From the NCBI GenBank assembly GCA_910584035.1, contig CAJTZR010000025.1, forward strand, positions 1 through 20,126: a DNA stretch of 20,126 nt, written 5' to 3'. The notes beneath the pieces are model-generated. The model was not told the DNA's origin. It saw only the letters and a program-made list of their open reading frames with translations, and searched no databases. Shown piece after piece: positions 8,286 to 16,578 of the stretch; the stretch's first letter is position 1, and each line of letters begins with the position of its first letter. A program made the position numbers and the translations under genes. This DNA is from an uncultured Christensenella sp. (GTDB taxonomy: Bacteria > Bacillota > Clostridia > Christensenellales > UBA3700).

Positions 8286-9746
8286 TTAATCAATAGTAAT
8301 TTTAAAGCAGATTGGCATATCAGTTTTAATTTCTTCCGCAATATTCAAAGTCATACATTGTTTATCACGTTTAAATTGTACTTTTACATTTTCATATCCC
8401 AAAATTTCCACTTTTTTAATATCATATCGTATACCACCCTCATTTGCAAACTTAAGTGACTTGATTGAATAACTTTGTCTTATTTTTGAACACATTGGCA
8501 CGACATAAATTGCACCCGTTTTATATGTAAATCTATAGTCATTTTTACCATATTTCAAATTATCATTAAATGCTTTATTGGCAATCTTTTTACCCTCGCC
8601 AAATGTGTAAAATGGCAAACTATCATAAACTGCCTCACCATTTATTTTTAACCATTCGCCAATTTTTAATAGCACTTGTTTTTCCTCATCGCAAATTACA
8701 CCACTTGCCTTAGGTCCAACATTAAGCATAAAACAACCATTTTTAGACACAACATCCATCATATTTCTAATCAAATCGTCTGCCTTTTTAAATGAATTAT
8801 TCTCTGTATATCCCCAACTATTTTTAGCTATTGCAGTATCGTTTTGCCAAAGTTCAGTATTTATGCCGTCAATTTGCCCCCTTTCCACATCATAGATTGC
8901 ACACCCTGGCATAATTGAACCCCATTTATAAAATACACCAACCTCTTTTTTCCATTCCAAAGCTCGGTTATAATAGTATGCCAAAAATTTCTTGATATAA
9001 GGCTTAAACTCAGCCATATAAATCCACCAATCAAAATATACTGCATATGGTTGAAGTCTATCAATCATTTCACAAGCGGAAGCAAGCCAGTCCTCGCACC
9101 ACTCTTTTGTAACTTTCAAACTGGTATCAGCATAAGGATTACCACTATCAGGTAGTGCTGCTGGGCCATATAATTCTGGATACAAATTTTTAGTGACCTC
9201 TGACTCTGGGCAATTTTTTCTTGCACCATTCAAAAAGAAATAATGCTCTGCACGATGATTTGATGCAAGAAATTTCATTCCATTAGCTTCAACACTCCCT
9301 TTAAGTTCAAGCATAAAATCTTTATCTAAAAGCTCTTTTGTATTCCATTTATTAAGTTCACTCTCATACATTTTTACGCCATCGTGATGTTCACAAACGG
9401 GCATAACAAAACTAGCACCACTTGCCTTAAAAGTTTTTGCCCACTCGTCAGCGTCAAATTGAGTAGGATTAAACTTTTCCACAATTTGTCTGTAATCAGC
9501 ATTCTCACCATAAGTTTTTATTCTATGATTATAGCATAAATCGCCCTTTAAATACATTCGTCTTGGATACCACTCATTGCCATAAGCTGGCACAGAATAT
9601 GCACCCCAATGCACAAATAAACCAACTCTACCTTTCCTATACCAATCTGGCATTTTAAAAGCAGATAAACTTTCCCAATTATCTTTAAATTTTCCCTTTT
9701 CAATAACCTCGTCAATTATACTTAAATACTCTTGAATAGTTTTCAT
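8286..9746 (-). CDS. Alpha-L-fucosidase, GH29 (A-type)
   Basis: This is a retaining fucosidase that removes terminal alpha-fucose from glycans. Key GH29 landmarks are RVGLFVHWGAYSVPAYGNEW (residues 40-59), EHHDG (119-123), NHRAEH (163-168), VYFDWW with the likely nucleophile D239, the WQND block near 300, and FMLNVGP (339-345). The layout fits the broad-specificity GH29-A branch. The 486 residues carry no signal peptide, so the enzyme should be cytoplasmic. The ATG at 9746 was chosen for the GGGGAG site just before it; the in-frame start 14 codons upstream overlaps the promoter region. It is the first gene of the operon with GH98, behind a TTGAAA/TAAAAT promoter and a 16-bp palindrome. Acid/base residue and exact linkage specificity are not readable here. 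Confidence 0.9.
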   Translation of the reverse strand: MKTIQEYLSIIDEVIEKGKFKDNWESLSAFKMPDWYRKGRVGLFVHWGAYSVPAYGNEWYPRRMYLKGDLCYNHRIKTYGENADYRQIVEKFNPTQFDADEWAKTFKASGASFVMPVCEHHDGVKMYESELNKWNTKELLDKDFMLELKGSVEANGMKFLASNHRAEHYFFLNGARKNCPESEVTKNLYPELYGPAALPDSGNPYADTSLKVTKEWCEDWLASACEMIDRLQPYAVYFDWWIYMAEFKPYIKKFLAYYYNRALEWKKEVGVFYKWGSIMPGCAIYDVERGQIDGINTELWQNDTAIAKNSWGYTENNSFKKADDLIRNMMDVVSKNGCFMLNVGPKASGVICDEEKQVLLKIGEWLKINGEAVYDSLPFYTFGEGKKIANKAFNDNLKYGKNDYRFTYKTGAIYVVPMCSKIRQSYSIKSLKFANEGGIRYDIKKVEILGYENVKVQFKRDKQCMTLNIAEEIKTDMPICFKITID

Positions 9747-9758
9747 AATCTCCCCAAA

Positions 9759-9774
9759 AAGTAATATATTACTT
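9759..9774. promoter_or_regulatory. 16-bp perfect palindrome at the transcription start of the GH29-GH98 operon
   Basis: AAGTAATATATTACTT is its own reverse complement and lies 5 bp downstream of the -10 box, at the expected transcription start and upstream of the ribosome binding site. That is where a repressor operator would sit. No regulator gene is adjacent, and a chance AT palindrome cannot be excluded. Confidence 0.4.
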
Positions 9775-9778
9775 AAAT

Positions 9779-9807
9779 ATTTTAACATATTATTATAATT
9801 TTTTCAA
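9779..9807 (-). promoter_or_regulatory. Sigma-A-type promoter of the GH29-GH98 operon
   Basis: On the minus strand the -35 is TTGAAA (9802-9807) and the -10 is TAAAAT (9779-9784), with a 17-bp spacer. Transcription would begin about 25 bp before the fucosidase ATG. Confidence 0.65.
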
Positions 9808-9889
9808 TAGTTTTTTTAAATTTAGCTTTTAAAAAATATAATGTAAAATTACTAACAAACATATACCCTAACAACTTTCAAATTAAAGC

Positions 9890-9933
9890 AAAATAAAAAA
9901 AAGGAAGCAATAACTTTACTTCCTTTTAATTTT
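9890..9933 (-). terminator. Intrinsic terminator downstream of the WG-repeat gene
   Basis: A 9-bp stem AAAAGGAAG / CTTCCTTTT (arms 9899-9907 and 9919-9927) has an 11-nt loop and is followed on the minus strand by a TTTTTTATTT tract. It lies about 50 bp past the WG-repeat gene stop and separates that gene from the GH29-GH98 operon. Confidence 0.8.
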
Positions 9934-9980
9934 TTATAAACATACGTCAAAAATCGATACTATTTTATAATTTTTACAAA

Positions 9981-11279
9981 TCACATTCTATGATTTTGCA
10001 AAAATTCCTCAAAAATAGGATTAACAATAACTACATCGTAATACCAATGTGTATTAATTACAAGTTGACCATCTGTATCAATTAAGCCAAAAGTTTTACC
10101 CATTTTTACCATAGCATAACCATCAACAAATCTACTTACAGCATCATATTTAAGCTCAATAACTTCCTTTCCTTTTTTGTTAATAAAGCCCCATCTGCCA
10201 CCCTTGTTTACAGCACCAAGTCCACAAGAGAAATCAAGTACTTCGTTATACTCATATGACCTACCAATTACTTTGCCAGTCTTAGAAATAAACCAACTAT
10301 AGTTACCCCTACCAACTCTTGCAATGCCGTCAATAAAGTCGCCAGCCTCATCAAGGTCGCAAGCTATTTTTACATTGCCTTTGGTATCAATATAGCCATA
10401 CTTGCCATTTTCATTAACCCAAGCCAATTTGCTATCTGTAAAGTTACCAAATGGTCTTTCAGTAATTGGAACTGTACTGCTTACTGGATAAGTCCTCTCA
10501 CCTACACGCTTACCATTTTTATTTATCAATTCCCAATAATGACCTTTTTCGTCACGCACTCTCACCCAAGCAATACCATATTTATTAAACGGCAAAGCTT
10601 CCTCATATTTTGCAGGTATACGTAATGATTCGCTACCCGTTCCACTTGCGGCTTTCTTTTTATCTAAATACCCCCATTTGTAAACAGGTTCACCACTGCC
10701 ATCATCTACTCTAACCATAACAGGTATCATATTACTCTCAAAAATAACAAGCCCGTCTTGTGATGTATTTGAACGTGTGTTATTTGAGGTTGCTGGAACA
10801 ATTATAATTAGCATCAAAATTATAATAAACAAAATCACCAAAAATGCCTTAATATATTTAACTGGCAATTTATGTTTGAATATAGCATTAAAAATATAAT
10901 TTATTCCGTTTGCCATATATCCAAGCAATGCTACCATACCCGCCCAAAGCCTTAGGAAAAACAAGTCAAACTTATTAACCTTTGTAACATCAGATTGGAC
11001 TGCAATTTCGTGTACTTTGATAGGCTTATTTTCCACAATTTCAACTACATTATTAGTTGCATACAAAGCATCTTGTGTATCCTCAACTACCGCAATAGCA
11101 TTTTGCTCTACTGCCACGTCATTAGATAGTTCATCAAACTCACTTTCCATCTCAGTGTAATAATTATAATCATCATCTATATTTGAGTATGCAAAATCTT
11201 CAAAACCACTATTGATTGAAGTTTCGATTTCCATTTCCTCTTTATTTTGTAATTTTTTTTCGTCTTTGTTCTTTTTCAT
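9981..11279 (-). CDS. Single-pass membrane protein with extracellular WG repeats
   Basis: This is a 432-residue protein of unknown role. Residues 1-100 are a charged, acidic, probably cytoplasmic region rich in Asp/Glu. Residues 104-140 are amphipathic to hydrophobic and 144-163 are a strong membrane segment (LVILFIIILMLIIIVPATS). From about 200 to 420 there are about five or six WG-type repeats, seen as KWGYLDKKK (201-209), KYGYIDTKGNVKI (293-305), RWGFINKKGKEVI (362-374) and TFGLIDTDGQLVI (396-408), each followed by a D/E-G-x-A-x-V strand. WG-repeat proteins are common surface or exported proteins in Clostridia and Bacteroidetes with no assigned activity. The ATG at 11279 follows AAGGTG. 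It sits between two glycosidase units on the same strand but has its own promoter and terminator. Confidence 0.87.
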   Translation of the reverse strand: MKKNKDEKKLQNKEEMEIETSINSGFEDFAYSNIDDDYNYYTEMESEFDELSNDVAVEQNAIAVVEDTQDALYATNNVVEIVENKPIKVHEIAVQSDVTKVNKFDLFFLRLWAGMVALLGYMANGINYIFNAIFKHKLPVKYIKAFLVILFIIILMLIIIVPATSNNTRSNTSQDGLVIFESNMIPVMVRVDDGSGEPVYKWGYLDKKKAASGTGSESLRIPAKYEEALPFNKYGIAWVRVRDEKGHYWELINKNGKRVGERTYPVSSTVPITERPFGNFTDSKLAWVNENGKYGYIDTKGNVKIACDLDEAGDFIDGIARVGRGNYSWFISKTGKVIGRSYEYNEVLDFSCGLGAVNKGGRWGFINKKGKEVIELKYDAVSRFVDGYAMVKMGKTFGLIDTDGQLVINTHWYYDVVIVNPIFEEFLQNHRM

Positions 11280-11735
11280 TTGATAAACACCTTAGACTAC
11301 CTCAATATATTTTGAGACAAAAATACAATTATTAAATTAAATCATACACCTTTTTTGTTATTTTTGCAAACATTTTTATATTGATAATACAAATTTTATT
11401 ATTATATTTATATCATTATAAAAATATTATCTGCAAATTTTACTAAAAGATAAATATTATTAGCAACAAATAAAATTTTAAAATCAAAAGATAATTCGAC
11501 ATTTTAAATCAAAATTTTTCAATCACGGAAATATGCAAATTACAATTTTTTTCAAAATTGATTATTCTAAAAAATTTGCTAATAATTTTTTAGAATTACC
11601 TAAATCAGCAGAAACCTGTCTAAAATAGATTCATTTTCCACAATAACTATCCTTTCATTATTTTATTAAAACTTTCATTTTAACTAAATAAATGTAATAT
11701 ATCTTTTTCGACATTATTATTCCTTGCAAATAGCC
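11280..11735. other. 456-bp AT-rich spacer between the GH29-B gene and the WG gene
   Basis: It holds the WG gene promoter (11341-11369), a CTCAATATATTTTGAG imperfect palindrome in its leader (11301-11316), and a 13-bp perfect hairpin at 11564-11596 with a 7-nt loop. That hairpin may end the upstream fucosidase transcript, although no clear U-tract follows on the minus strand. No gene is visible. Confidence 0.65.
11341..11369 (-). promoter_or_regulatory. Sigma-A-type promoter of the WG-repeat gene
   Basis: On the minus strand the -35 is TTGCAA (11364-11369) and the -10 is TATGAT (11341-11346), with a 17-bp spacer, about 60 bp upstream of the start codon. Confidence 0.55.
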
Positions 11736-13058
11736 TTATCTATAAACCTTTATGTCCTTTATGAATGGCTCACACCTACTATCTGTAATTTTTAAAACCA
11801 ACTTATCTGTTAAAACGCTATCAAAAACACATATCTTTTTAAAGCCAATCGTCCTAGCTTTAAATACTTCACTATCATTAGCTAACAATGTAAAGCTTTC
11901 CACTCTTTGGCTTTTTGTTATATCTTCACTAAGCACAATTTTAGATATATCAGTTTTAGGGAAAGTAATTACATACTCATAATTGTTTATTTTTTCAATT
12001 TGAGTATTAACTTGCTCTTTAAACATTTGCTCTAGTTTTGCCTTAGCTTGTTTTAGTCGATTAATAAATTTAGCTGGTAACTCTCCCTTTTCGTTAGGTC
12101 CAACATTTAAAAGCAAGGTAGCATTATTACCAACTGAACGCAAATAACAACCTACAAAATCATCAACACTTCTTGAGAAAAACCATCTCATCCAACGCTT
12201 GTTGAACCAACCATATTCTGTAACCGATATATCCATTTCAGATGGCCAAAACACTAGTTCCTCACCATCTATAATAGTCTTACGTTCACCTAAATCATCA
12301 TCAGTGTTATCAATTTTTGCCATAGCAAAAGTGCCTTCTTTTTGTTGTTGCTTGCGTGATATTTCGTCAAAACATTGTAATCTTTTTGGAACAACAGACC
12401 ACTCTGCCTCACGACACTTGCCACCCTCGTTGCCTATCCACCTAATATCATATGCACAATTAGATATAACGCAATTAGGTTGATACTTATGTATAGTGGC
12501 ATAATATCTTTCCCAATCATATCTTTGTTTTTTGCCGTTTGCTCCCTCACCGCAAGCACCATCAAACCATACACAAAAAATTTCACCATAATTTGTGCAT
12601 AGCTCCTCAAGTTGATTGCAAAAATAATCATTATAAGCTTCAGTACCATAAGTAGGCTCGTGCCTATCCCACGGCGACAGATAAAAACCTAACTTAAATC
12701 CGTATTTTTTGCAAGAGGTTGCAAGGCTTGCAATCACATCGCCTTTGCCATCCATAAATTTTGTATTCTTGATACAATAATCTGTATATTTACTTGGAAA
12801 CAAACAAAAGCCATCGTGGTGCTTTGCTGTAATGATTACACCTTTACTGCCAGTTGACATTAAATCTTGCACCCATTTATCAGTATCCAAAGTTTTAAGC
12901 TTAAATTTAGACAATCGCTCTTTGCCACTACCCCATTCCTTATGCGTAAAAGTATTTATGCCAAAATGAATAAAGTTATAATACCCCATATTCAAAATAG
13001 CTAATTGCCTTTCATTAGGCACTGGTACGACCAATTGCTCGTCCAAAGTTAAACTCAT
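11736..13058 (-). CDS. Alpha-1,3/1,4-L-fucosidase, GH29 (B-type)
   Basis: GH29-B enzymes prefer alpha-1,3/1,4-linked fucose of Lewis-type glycans. Landmarks in the 440-residue protein are FIHFGINTFTHKEWGSG (29-45), ITAKHHDGFCLF (76-87), GFYLSPWDRHE (124-134), CVWFDGACGEG with nucleophile D166, and RWIGNEGG with likely acid/base E211. The 45-residue spacing between these two matches what I recall for the characterised Bifidobacterium enzyme (D172/E217). LLLNVGPNEKGELP follows. The C-terminal 90 residues form a beta domain. There is no signal peptide, so it should be cytoplasmic. The start at 13058 follows GGAGGG; an in-frame ATG 11 codons upstream is not preceded by a site. It is transcribed alone from a consensus promoter, diverging from the ECF operon. 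Confidence 0.93.
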   Translation of the reverse strand: MSLTLDEQLVVPVPNERQLAILNMGYYNFIHFGINTFTHKEWGSGKERLSKFKLKTLDTDKWVQDLMSTGSKGVIITAKHHDGFCLFPSKYTDYCIKNTKFMDGKGDVIASLATSCKKYGFKLGFYLSPWDRHEPTYGTEAYNDYFCNQLEELCTNYGEIFCVWFDGACGEGANGKKQRYDWERYYATIHKYQPNCVISNCAYDIRWIGNEGGKCREAEWSVVPKRLQCFDEISRKQQQKEGTFAMAKIDNTDDDLGERKTIIDGEELVFWPSEMDISVTEYGWFNKRWMRWFFSRSVDDFVGCYLRSVGNNATLLLNVGPNEKGELPAKFINRLKQAKAKLEQMFKEQVNTQIEKINNYEYVITFPKTDISKIVLSEDITKSQRVESFTLLANDSEVFKARTIGFKKICVFDSVLTDKLVLKITDSRCEPFIKDIKVYR

Positions 13059-13145
13059 ATATCCCTCCAGTTCACATACAATTAGATACAAAATAGCATA
13101 ACTAGCTTATAAAAATATACGATAAATCGCTAATTTGTCATTTTC

Positions 13146-13174
13146 ATTATACTATATTAATAAAACAATGTCAA
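13146..13174 (-). promoter_or_regulatory. Consensus sigma-A promoter of the GH29-B gene
   Basis: On the minus strand a perfect TTGACA (13169-13174) and a perfect TATAAT (13146-13151) are separated by 17 bp. This is the best match to the housekeeping consensus in the window and predicts strong basal expression unless a repressor acts. The leader to the ATG is about 80 nt. Confidence 0.85.
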
Positions 13175-13222
13175 TACTCAATCCCAAAGCACGATTAAAA
13201 GGGGTAAAAGCATATAAATAAC

Positions 13223-13251
13223 TTTACTTTTTATTTTTATTATGCTAAAAT
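13223..13251 (+). promoter_or_regulatory. Extended -10 promoter of the ecfA1 operon
   Basis: The -10 TAAAAT (13246-13251) is preceded by TGC, an extended -10 element. The -35 at 13223-13228 (TTTACT) is weak, and the spacer is 17 bp. It lies just upstream of the ecfA1 ribosome binding site. Confidence 0.55.
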
Positions 13252-13284
13252 AAAAAAAAGATTTTAGGCGGTAGAAAAAACATA

Positions 13285-14121
13285 ATGAAAGCTATACAAA
13301 TTACAAATGCAACACTAGAATACAAAACCCAAAACGGCATTGTTCGTGCATTAGACAATGTAAGTCTTAATGTGGAAGAAGGAGAATTTATAGCTTTATT
13401 AGGTCACAATGGCAGTGGCAAATCTACCCTTGCAAAAATCTTAAACGGATTACTTATTCCACGTTTAGGTGATGTGGAGATTTTTGGTGTAAACACAAAG
13501 GATACAGCCAAAATTTTTGAAATACGTAGTAATATAGGTATGGTATTCCAAAACCCCGATAACCAAATGATAGCTAGCATTGTTGAAGATGATATAGCCT
13601 TTGGACCAGAAAACTTAGGTATACCTCGTGAGGAAATTATTGAGCGTGTAAATTGGGCGTTGGAAAAAGTTGGTATGAGTGAACACAAAAAATCAACGCC
13701 ATTCAAAATGTCTGGTGGACAAAAACAACGCATTGCTATTGCTGGAATACTTGCAATAAAACCTCGCATTATAGTTTTTGATGAGAGTACAGCTATGCTT
13801 GACCCTCAAGGCAGAAATGAGGTATTAAAAGTTGCAAAACAGCTTAATAAAGAAGATAATATTACCATAATTTGGATAACTCACTATATGTACGAGGCAG
13901 TTGATAGTGACAGAATTGCTATTATGACAGATAGTAGAATTGTTGCGATAGACACTCCAAAAGAGATTTTTAAACGTACTGACTTGATAGAACAAGCGGG
14001 ACTTGACCTCCCTTTGCCACTTGCGATTGCTAACCAACTAAAAGCAAACGGAATAGAGTTACAAGATAATATACTAACTGAACAACAACTAAAGGAGGAA
14101 CTATGCAAAATATTGAAATAA
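13285..14121 (+). CDS. ecfA1: ECF transporter ATPase A1
   Basis: This is one of the two ATPases that power energy-coupling-factor importers of vitamins and metals. In the 278 residues are Walker A GHNGSGKST (40-48), the Q-loop MVFQNPDNQM (86-95), the ABC signature MSGGQKQR (142-149), Walker B IIVFDE (162-167) followed by STAMLDP, and the switch histidine in WITHY. The DESTAMLDP form is typical of EcfA1, in contrast to DEPTAGLDP in EcfA2. It is first in ecfA1-ecfA2-ecfT-truA; its 3' end overlaps ecfA2 by 19 bp, which suggests coupled translation. No substrate-binding S-component gene is in the window, so this is a shared (group II) module. Confidence 0.96.
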   Translation: MKAIQITNATLEYKTQNGIVRALDNVSLNVEEGEFIALLGHNGSGKSTLAKILNGLLIPRLGDVEIFGVNTKDTAKIFEIRSNIGMVFQNPDNQMIASIVEDDIAFGPENLGIPREEIIERVNWALEKVGMSEHKKSTPFKMSGGQKQRIAIAGILAIKPRIIVFDESTAMLDPQGRNEVLKVAKQLNKEDNITIIWITHYMYEAVDSDRIAIMTDSRIVAIDTPKEIFKRTDLIEQAGLDLPLPLAIANQLKANGIELQDNILTEQQLKEELCKILK

Positions 14122-14975
14122 AGAATTTAACGCATACTTATAGCAAAAAAACTCCTTATGAAAAAGTTGCAATCAACAATATATATGTTACCATAAATGA
14201 GGGTGACTTTTTAGGCATAATCGGTCATACTGGCAGTGGTAAAAGTACATTTATTCAGCACTTAAACGGACTTATAAAACCTCAAGAGGGTGAGGTAAGA
14301 ATTTTTGATATAAATTTGACTCAAAAAAAACCTAAACCAGACTTACGCAAGCTACGACAAGAAGTAGGTATGGTTTTCCAATATCCAGAATATCAACTTT
14401 TTGCTGACACAGTGGAAAAAGACATTGCTTTTGGACCTAAAAACTTAAAGCTTTCACAAGATGAAATTAAAAACAGAGTTAAAAAAGCTATGGAAGCAGT
14501 TGGTCTAGATTACGACAAGTACAAAGACCGCTCACCTTTTGACTTATCTGGTGGACAAAAGCGTAGAGTTGCAATTGCAGGTGTGCTTGCAATAATGCCA
14601 AAAGTTTTAATTTTAGACGAGCCTACTGCAGGTCTTGACCCAATAGGTAAAAGGCAAATTTTAAACCTTATAAAAGGTTTGAAAGAAACTATTACTCCTA
14701 CAATAGTAGTTATCTCACACGACATAAACGAAATAACTCAGTATTGCACAAGACTGATCGTTTTCAATAAAGCAGAGATTGCATTTGACTTGCCTATAAA
14801 TGAGCTATTCACTCACCAAAAGGAACTTATGCAAATGGGGTTAGATGTGCCACTTGCAGTAAAAGTTAATGACTACTTAAAGGAAAATGGAATTACTCTT
14901 GAGGGGAACATTATTACTCCGCAAGAGCTAGTTAATGCTATTAAAAATTACAAAAGTTTAGGGGGTGCATTATGA
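14103..14975 (+). CDS. ecfA2: ECF transporter ATPase A2
   Basis: This is the second ATPase of the ECF energizing module, which forms a heterodimer with EcfA1 under EcfT. In the 290 residues are Walker A GHTGSGKST (41-49), the Q-loop VFQYPEYQLF (91-100), the signature LSGGQKRR (148-155), Walker B VLILDEPTAGLDP (168-180), and the H-switch in VVISHD. The ATG at 14103 has a strong AAGGAGG lying inside the end of ecfA1. Its stop overlaps the ecfT start in an ATGA arrangement, so the three transporter genes are tightly coupled. Confidence 0.96.
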   Translation: MQNIEIKNLTHTYSKKTPYEKVAINNIYVTINEGDFLGIIGHTGSGKSTFIQHLNGLIKPQEGEVRIFDINLTQKKPKPDLRKLRQEVGMVFQYPEYQLFADTVEKDIAFGPKNLKLSQDEIKNRVKKAMEAVGLDYDKYKDRSPFDLSGGQKRRVAIAGVLAIMPKVLILDEPTAGLDPIGKRQILNLIKGLKETITPTIVVISHDINEITQYCTRLIVFNKAEIAFDLPINELFTHQKELMQMGLDVPLAVKVNDYLKENGITLEGNIITPQELVNAIKNYKSLGGAL

Positions 14976-15844
14976 GAGATATGTCATTTGGTCAATATTA
15001 TCCAACCAACTCACCTATTCATAAATTAGACCCTCGAGCAAAATTGATATTCAGTTTGTTGTTTATGATTTTCATATTTTTTGCAAAATCATACACCGCA
15101 TTTTTATATGTGATAATCTTTTTGACAATAGTTACAATAGTTGCCAAAATCCCTCTGAAAATCGTACTTAAAAGCATAAAGCTGGTTTTATTCCTACTAA
15201 TTTTTACTGGACTTATCAACTTGTTTTTGTATAAAGAAGGTACTGTATTAGCACAATGGTGGATATTTACAATAACGGATAGAGGTATTGACTTAACAGT
15301 TAAATTGGCGTTAAGATTATCCTTGTTGATTATTGGCACAAGTATTTTAACGCTTACTACAACTCCTATGGAATTAACGGACGCAATTGAAAGTTTGCTA
15401 AAACCGCTAAAATACATTAAAGTTCCAGTACACGATATAGCAATCACTATGAGTATTGCATTGAGGTTTATACCTACTCTTTTGGAAGAGACTGACAAAA
15501 TCATTGCCGCTCAAAAAGCGAGAGGTGCAAGCTTTGATACGGGCAAAGTACACGAGCGTGTTTTATCTATTGTTCCAATATTGATACCACTATTTGTTAG
15601 TAGTTTTAGACGTGCTGACGAGCTTGCAGATGCACTAGATGCAAGGTGCTACAATGCCACAAAAAATAGAACAAAAATGAAAAAGCTTACTTTTACTTAT
15701 AGAGATTTAGTAGCATTTATTATACTTAGCATTTTGATAGTTTTAATAATGCTTGATTGCTATTATGTAAAAGCACCAGCGGAATCACTTTTTTTTGGCA
15801 CTGATTATTATATTGTAAATTTATTTAAAAGTTGGATAGGCTAA
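14972..15844 (+). CDS. ecfT: ECF transporter transmembrane protein EcfT
   Basis: EcfT is the membrane scaffold that links the two ATPases to exchangeable S-components. The 290 residues contain an N-terminal SPIHKLDPRAKL motif (14-25), about five hydrophobic segments (26-53, 68-88, 110-130, 195-211, 246-262), and two cytoplasmic coupling-helix motifs, AQKARGASFD (180-189) and ALDARCYN (221-228). These motifs are the expected contacts with EcfA1/A2. It starts at an ATGA overlap with ecfA2 and its stop overlaps the truA start (TAATG). Nucleotides 15010-15074 of this gene reappear in degraded form downstream of rpsI. Confidence 0.95.
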   Translation: MRDMSFGQYYPTNSPIHKLDPRAKLIFSLLFMIFIFFAKSYTAFLYVIIFLTIVTIVAKIPLKIVLKSIKLVLFLLIFTGLINLFLYKEGTVLAQWWIFTITDRGIDLTVKLALRLSLLIIGTSILTLTTTPMELTDAIESLLKPLKYIKVPVHDIAITMSIALRFIPTLLEETDKIIAAQKARGASFDTGKVHERVLSIVPILIPLFVSSFRRADELADALDARCYNATKNRTKMKKLTFTYRDLVAFIILSILIVLIMLDCYYVKAPAESLFFGTDYYIVNLFKSWIG

Positions 15845-16578
15845 TGAAAAAATACAAATGTATTGTGGAATATGACGGGCAAAACTATGCTGGTTTTCAA
15901 TTGCAACCTAATGCGGACACCATTCAAGCACAATTGGAAAAAGCACTTTCCTCTTTGTTTGGCAAGCAAACAAAAGTTACCGCAAGTGGCAGAACGGATA
16001 GCGGTGTTTCTGCAAAAGGGCAAGTAATTCACTTTGAATCAAATACAACCATTCAAGCTTGTAAAATTCCACTAGCACTTAAAACACTTTTACCTAACGA
16101 TATATCAGTAATAAATTGCGAAATTGCGGATGATGATTTTCACGCAAGATTTAGTGCCAAAGCAAAGACATATAGCTATAAAATAATGATTACAAAGGTA
16201 AATAGACCACTTTATAAAAAATATTATCATTATCCATATGGTATTAATATCAAACTGCTTGAGCAAGCACTTGCAAAACTAAAAGGTAAACATAATTTTA
16301 AAGCGTTTATGGCAAGCGGTTCAGATATAGTAAATTTTGATAGGGAAATTTATGATATATCTTTAATAAAGCTTGAGGAAAATTGCTATCAAATAACTAT
16401 TACTGCTAATGGTTTTTTGTATAATATGGTACGCATAATAGTAGGCTTGTGTTTAGATATTGCAAGAGGTAAAATTGACATATCTAACATTGACAAAATG
16501 TTTGAGAGTAGTGATAGGTCTTATGGCGGTCACACTGCCCCACCCGAGCCACTTACGCTAGAAAAAGTTTATTATTAA
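15844..16578 (+). CDS. truA: tRNA pseudouridine(38-40) synthase TruA
   Basis: TruA converts uridines 38-40 in the anticodon arm of tRNAs to pseudouridine. The 244 residues contain the catalytic SGRTDSGVSAKGQV block with nucleophile aspartate D52, the N-terminal YDGQNYAGFQLQP strand, the NDISV and FHARFSAKAKTYSY motifs, and the C-terminal FLYNMVRIIVG and APPEPLTLEKVYY motifs. The start was set at the ATG at 15844 that overlaps the ecfT stop codon; a TTG four codons earlier is less likely. truA directly after ecfT is the usual Firmicutes order. Confidence 0.96.
   Translation: MKKYKCIVEYDGQNYAGFQLQPNADTIQAQLEKALSSLFGKQTKVTASGRTDSGVSAKGQVIHFESNTTIQACKIPLALKTLLPNDISVINCEIADDDFHARFSAKAKTYSYKIMITKVNRPLYKKYYHYPYGINIKLLEQALAKLKGKHNFKAFMASGSDIVNFDREIYDISLIKLEENCYQITITANGFLYNMVRIIVGLCLDIARGKIDISNIDKMFESSDRSYGGHTAPPEPLTLEKVYY

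Noticed and set aside
12434..12649. 71-codon minus-strand frame inside the GH29-B gene
   Set aside because: It is a shifted frame within a gene whose catalytic motifs are intact.
13404..13769. 121-codon minus-strand frame inside ecfA1
   Set aside because: It is antisense to the Walker and signature motifs of ecfA1 and is a by-product of its codon use. The same holds for the shorter antisense frames in ecfA1, ecfA2 and truA.
15019..15504. 161-codon minus-strand frame inside ecfT
   Set aside because: It is antisense to a well-supported membrane protein gene and has no family motif, promoter or ribosome binding site.
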